Program-made: the position numbers and the translations under genes
Origin: an uncultured Collinsella sp.
GTDB taxonomy: Bacteria; Actinomycetota; Coriobacteriia; Coriobacteriales; Coriobacteriaceae
Length of the DNA: 42,023 bases
Assembly (NCBI GenBank): GCA_958423535.1
Contig: CATZRJ010000010.1
Location: 1 to 42,023 of the forward strand
Direction of reading: 5' to 3'
In this document: piece after piece, positions 39,079-42,023 of the stretch
How the letters are laid out: the number at the start of each line of letters is the position of its first letter
Position numbering within the stretch: the first letter of the stretch is position 1
Notes under the pieces: generated by a model
The model's database searches: none
Told to the model about the DNA's origin: nothing
What the model saw: the letters and a program-made list of their open reading frames with translations, nothing else

Positions 39079-40611
39079 ATGACTATCGTCGAGCAGTACA
39101 AGGTGTTTAAGCTCGAGCTCGCGGGCACTGCGGCCGGCAATCCCTATGTCGAAGTCGAGCTGTCGGCGCGATTTGACCGCGCGGATGGCCAGGACAGCTT
39201 TGAGGTCCATGGCTTCTACAAGGGCAATGGCTGCTACGAAATCAACTTTATGCCCGAGAGTGCCGGTGTCTGGAACTACACGGTGAGCTCCAATGACCCC
39301 GAGCTCGATGGTGCCGCCGGCTCTTTTGAGGCCGTGCCCGCCACGGGCGCCAATCATGGTCGCGTGCTGCTGGCAAAGGATGTGCTCGCCCACGGAGCTC
39401 CGTTCATTACTGACGAGGATTTCAACTTTGCCTACGAGGATGGAACGCGCTACCTGCCCTTTGGCACCACATGCTATGCCTGGACCAACCAGGATGTTCA
39501 GCTGCAGGAGCAGACGCTCGAGACGCTCGCAGAGGCACCTTTTAACAAGATCCGCATGTGCGTCTTCCCCAAGTTCTACGACTATAACGTTGAGGACCCA
39601 GCGATGTATGCCTATGAAGGCGAGAAGGGCGATTTCGACCATTTTCGCTTCTATGAGCCGTTTTGGGAAAACCTCGAGCACCGCATCGAGCAGCTTGACG
39701 AGCTGGGCATCCAGGCGGATCTCATCGTTTTGCATCCGTATGACAAGCCTGAGGACTGGGGCTTCTCTCGTATGACGCGCGAGGAGGATATTTTCTACCT
39801 GACGTATGTCGCTCGTCGCTTCTCGGCATACAAGAACATTTGGTGGAGCCTTGCCAATGAGTGGGACCTTATGCCGTGGAAGCCGGCCGAGGACTGGGAC
39901 CGCTATGCCCGTATCATCATGGCGAACGACCCGTATGGTCATCTGCGCAGTATCCACAATTGCCGTGAGATCTTTGACCACAGTCATCCGTGGATTACGC
40001 ACGTGAGCTACCAGAGGTGCGACCTCAAGAACACAGCCGAGGACGTCACCATGCTGCGCGCGCAGTATAGCAAGCCGGTTTTGATCGACGAGGTCGGCTA
40101 TGAGGGCAACATCAACTGGGGCTGGGGTAACCTGACCGCTCAGGAACTCGTACGTCGTTTTTGGGAGGGCAGTTTGCGTGGCGGTTATGTGACCCACGGT
40201 GAGACCTACGTCGACCGCGGACCCAAGCTGTGGTGGGCGCACGGCGGCAAGCTCTACGGCGATTCGCCCGATCGCATTGGCTTTTGCCGTCGCTACATGG
40301 AGGCGCTGCCGGCCGATTTTGACTGGGTGCCCGATGAGGTCGGCATCCTTGACGGTACGTTTACCTGGGATGTCACCTGTATGTCCAACGATCATGGCCA
40401 CGGGACTGCCGATGTCCTTATGTACTTTGGGTTCAACCGTCCGGCGTATCGTGAGTTTGAGGGCGAGGCGGGCGCTCGTTACAAGGTGAATGTCGTGGAC
40501 ACATGGGACATGACGGAGGAAGAGCTTCCCGGAACCTTTGAGGGCAAGTTCCGCATCGACCTCCCTAGTAAGCAGTATATGTTGCTTCGTCTGACTAAAG
40601 TAGAGGCGTAA
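39079..40611 (+). CDS. DUF5060/DUF4038/DUF5605-type glycoside hydrolase
   Basis: A 510-residue protein with an N-terminal beta-sandwich (DUF5060-like, 1-90: FDRADGQDSFEVHGFYKGNGCYEINFMPESAGVWNYTV). A (beta/alpha)8 barrel follows, starting YLPFGTTCYAWTNQ. Clan GH-A style catalytic residues are visible: acid/base Glu261 in NIWWSLANEWD and nucleophile Glu338 in VLIDEVGYEGN. The C-terminal ~90 residues (DVTCMSNDHGHGTADVLMYFGFNRP) match a DUF5605-like beta domain. No signal peptide, so it is intracellular. It is related to but distinct from the GH140-type protein at 35333; the window thus has two such hydrolases. RBS TTGGAGG fixes ATG 39079. Substrate unknown: apiosides, arabinosides or other plant glycosides are all possible. 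Confidence 0.85.
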   Translation: MTIVEQYKVFKLELAGTAAGNPYVEVELSARFDRADGQDSFEVHGFYKGNGCYEINFMPESAGVWNYTVSSNDPELDGAAGSFEAVPATGANHGRVLLAKDVLAHGAPFITDEDFNFAYEDGTRYLPFGTTCYAWTNQDVQLQEQTLETLAEAPFNKIRMCVFPKFYDYNVEDPAMYAYEGEKGDFDHFRFYEPFWENLEHRIEQLDELGIQADLIVLHPYDKPEDWGFSRMTREEDIFYLTYVARRFSAYKNIWWSLANEWDLMPWKPAEDWDRYARIIMANDPYGHLRSIHNCREIFDHSHPWITHVSYQRCDLKNTAEDVTMLRAQYSKPVLIDEVGYEGNINWGWGNLTAQELVRRFWEGSLRGGYVTHGETYVDRGPKLWWAHGGKLYGDSPDRIGFCRRYMEALPADFDWVPDEVGILDGTFTWDVTCMSNDHGHGTADVLMYFGFNRPAYREFEGEAGARYKVNVVDTWDMTEEELPGTFEGKFRIDLPSKQYMLLRLTKVEA

Positions 40612-40722
40612 TAATAGAGATAATCGGCTCCGGGCGCGATTTGCTGCACGACCATCATAAGGGCAGCCCCTGTGGTGGTCGCGGCGATGCGCGTTCGGGG
40701 CTATGGCACGTGAGGGGCGAAT

Positions 40723-41634
40723 ATGCAGGAGTTCTTTGGAATCGATGTGGGCGGTACGGCCGTTAAATGGGCTGTGCTGGGCGAGGATTTTTCCATCCGC
40801 GAGCGCGGGAGCCTGCCGACGGGCTTTACCACGGCTGAGGAGACCGTTTCGGCGTTGATCGGGCTCGTCGAGCCGTACCGCGAGCGCGTGAACGCCGTAG
40901 GCGTGAGCGCACCCGGCGGTATTTACGAGGGAGATGTCACGGGAACGATCCATCGCGGCGGTGCGCTCACGTTTATGGACGGCTGCCCACTGGGAAAGCT
41001 CATGCGCGAGGCGCTGGGGGTGCCGGTTGCCGTCAATAACGACGGTAAGTGCTGTGCACTCGGTGAGTATGCGGCTGGCGCCCTGCGCGGGACGCGTTTT
41101 GGCGTGGTACTCGCTATTGGCACGGGCATCGGCGGCGGTATCGTCATCGACGGCAAGGTCCTGCGCGGCGCGCACTGCTTTGCAGGCGAGTTCAGCTTCT
41201 TGCGCAACGATGTCACGACTGCCGCGAGCATGGAAAACTCCTTTGCGGGCTCGGGCGGTTGGCGCGCGCTCCGCGATGCCGCCGTTGCCGAGAAGGGCCT
41301 GCCTGCGGATTCTCCGGTGGACGGCCGCCGCGTCTTTGAGTGGATCGCGGATGGCGACATAGCGGCGCAGCGCGCGCTCGACCGCTACGCTCGCGCATTT
41401 GACGGACAGCTCATCAACCTGCAGGCCGTGCTCGACCCCGAGGTCTTTGTGATCGCAGGCGGCATCTCGTGCCATCCCGAGCTCGTCGATGCCCTGCGTG
41501 CGCAGATGCCGCTGGCCCTCGCGAGTTACGAAGGGACCCTTGCTGGCATTCCTGTGCCGCAGATAAAGGTGGCCGAGCTCGGCAACGACGCCAACCTTTA
41601 CGGTACTGTCCAGGAGGCCATGCGCCTGGTGTAG
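40723..41634 (+). CDS. ROK-family sugar kinase, beta-glucoside-kinase-like
   Basis: A 303-residue cytoplasmic kinase. N-terminal FGIDVGGTAVKWAV (Asp8) is the ROK phosphate-binding motif. VAVNNDGKCCALGEY holds catalytic Asp107, GTGIGGGIVIDGKVLRGA (from 133) binds nucleotide, and HCFAGEFSFL places Glu156. The usual zinc motif CxCGxxGC of ROK glucokinases is absent; the region reads FSFLRNDVTTAASMENSFAGSGG. This matches beta-glucoside kinase-like ROK proteins, which phosphorylate the sugar end of disaccharides. It may phosphorylate a product of the MFS/hydrolase pathway. The 111-bp gap to the preceding gene suggests its own signals. A hairpin terminator follows. Confidence 0.88.
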   Translation: MQEFFGIDVGGTAVKWAVLGEDFSIRERGSLPTGFTTAEETVSALIGLVEPYRERVNAVGVSAPGGIYEGDVTGTIHRGGALTFMDGCPLGKLMREALGVPVAVNNDGKCCALGEYAAGALRGTRFGVVLAIGTGIGGGIVIDGKVLRGAHCFAGEFSFLRNDVTTAASMENSFAGSGGWRALRDAAVAEKGLPADSPVDGRRVFEWIADGDIAAQRALDRYARAFDGQLINLQAVLDPEVFVIAGGISCHPELVDALRAQMPLALASYEGTLAGIPVPQIKVAELGNDANLYGTVQEAMRLV

Positions 41635-41677
41635 CGCGAGCCAAACAAGGCTGTCGAAAAAGATAAAGGCCGGCGTG

Positions 41678-41719
41678 AACCGCCCCTATTTCCTTAGCAC
41701 GGGAAATGGGGGTGGTTTT
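41678..41719 (+). terminator. Terminator of the ROK gene
   Basis: AACCGCCCCTATTTCC (41678-41693) pairs at about 14 of 16 positions with GGAAATGGGGGTGGTT (41702-41717), followed by TTTT. Confidence 0.7.
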
Positions 41720-41726
41720 ACTCATT

Positions 41727-41968
41727 GGGTGTTCCTATAGTTTTGTCAACCGTCGGGGCTACTCCCGGTAGGGCACCCGGTCGCGCATCACGGCGTATAT
41801 CGCCCTGAGCCGCTTCCTCGCGACGGCCTTGAGCGCCCGCCCGTGCCCCATGCCCCGCGCCCTGCAGGCCCGGTAGTACTTGCCGTAGCGCCCCGAGGAC
41901 CTCACCAGGCTGTTGCACGAGAAGATCAGCAGGGACTTGAGCCTCGCGTCGCCGCGCCTGGACGCCCT
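41727..41968 (-). mobile_element. 3' remnant of an IS110/IS116-type element
   Basis: Minus-strand reading ends with the transposase C-terminus followed by TTGACAAAACTATAGGAACA, which looks like the right end of an IS110-type element. Only about 240 bp remain; the rest is missing or lies beyond the junction near 41969. Confidence 0.7.
41759..41968 (-). pseudogene. C-terminal fragment of an IS110-family transposase
   Basis: About 70 residues: SRRGDARLKSLLIFSCNSLVRSSGRYGKYYRACRARGMGHGRALKAVARKRLRAIYAVMRDRVPYRE. This is the conserved end of the transposase-20 domain of IS110/IS116 enzymes, which use a DEDD N-terminal catalytic domain absent here. The frame upstream (codons before Thr-Arg-Ala-Ser) is translated from what appears to be a different element's end. 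It is a broken gene and cannot be active. Confidence 0.75.
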
Positions 41969-42023
41969 TGTTAGCGCTAATCTAAAATTGACCACTTTCG
42001 CAAACGCATCTCGCCGAATGCGC
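41969..42023. mobile_element. Probable terminus of an IS21-like element, entering from the right
   Basis: From TGTTAGCGCTAATC onward the sequence includes TCTAAAATTGACCACTTT, resembling the repeated AAGTGGTCAATTTT words found at IS21-family ends, which start with TG. Only 55 bp are in the window, so this is tentative. Confidence 0.45.

Noticed and set aside
39052..41475. 807-codon open frame on the minus strand
   Set aside because: Antisense to the DUF5060-type hydrolase and ROK genes, spanning their intergenic gap without recognisable domains.

Overview
The window looks like a chromosomal segment from a gut coriobacterium, most likely Collinsella or a close relative (inferred, no database search was possible). 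Supporting signs are high GC with strongly GC3-biased codons, the flavour of the proteins, many intergenic palindromes such as the CACAAAGG...CCTTTGTG type, and an IS110-type remnant. It is dominated by carbohydrate uptake and breakdown, with many short transcription units.

Layout. 1-1702: the end of an unknown membrane protein, an Nramp-superfamily metal transporter with altered metal-site motifs, and terminators. 1703-3916 (-): an OatA-like membrane acyltransferase with a C-terminal SGNH domain. 4103-6077: ribokinase plus nucleoside hydrolase. 6175-10250: a beta-glucoside unit (BglG-type antiterminator, EIIBC PTS permease, 6-phospho-beta-glucosidase) with three RNA antiterminator (RAT)-like elements. 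10304-11443: a LacI-family regulator. 11590-16702: an operon for a FucI-fold isomerase, split transketolase and FGGY kinase, with two structured hairpin elements between its genes. 16854-18121: LuxS and a DUF4867 protein. 18068-19741: an AAA+ ATPase lying between two ~250-bp direct repeats. 19890-21320: a second GH1 enzyme. 21460-25456: an apparent pseudokinase, a histidine kinase and a NarL-type regulator. 25567-29864 (-): lipoprotein, SPFH protein, zinc-ribbon membrane protein and DUF4428 protein, resembling Bacillus YdjG/YdjI. 30089-33204 (-): a DUF1593 (Sde182-like) protein and an alpha/beta-hydrolase, divergent from 33695-36646 (+), a second EIIBC permease and a GH140/apiosidase-like hydrolase. 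36750-41634: TetR regulator, MFS transporter, DUF5060/DUF4038-type hydrolase and ROK kinase. The window ends in an IS110-type transposase remnant that seems to be cut by an IS21-like end.

How it may work together. The isomerase, FGGY kinase and two-subunit transketolase have the layout expected for a branched-pentose route such as D-apiose > D-apulose > apulose 4-phosphate > transketolase cleavage. Two apiosidase-like hydrolases, a PTS permease, an esterase-like hydrolase and a DUF1593 protein lie about 17-24 kb away. The isomerase promoter and the esterase/PTS divergent promoter share an exact 14-nt GTTCAGTAAACAGA element (in opposite orientation) and related GTTTAC boxes, so they may form one LacI-controlled regulon. 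This is the most interesting hypothesis in the window. The RAT-like element that may control PTS translation and the repeat-flanked ATPase come next.
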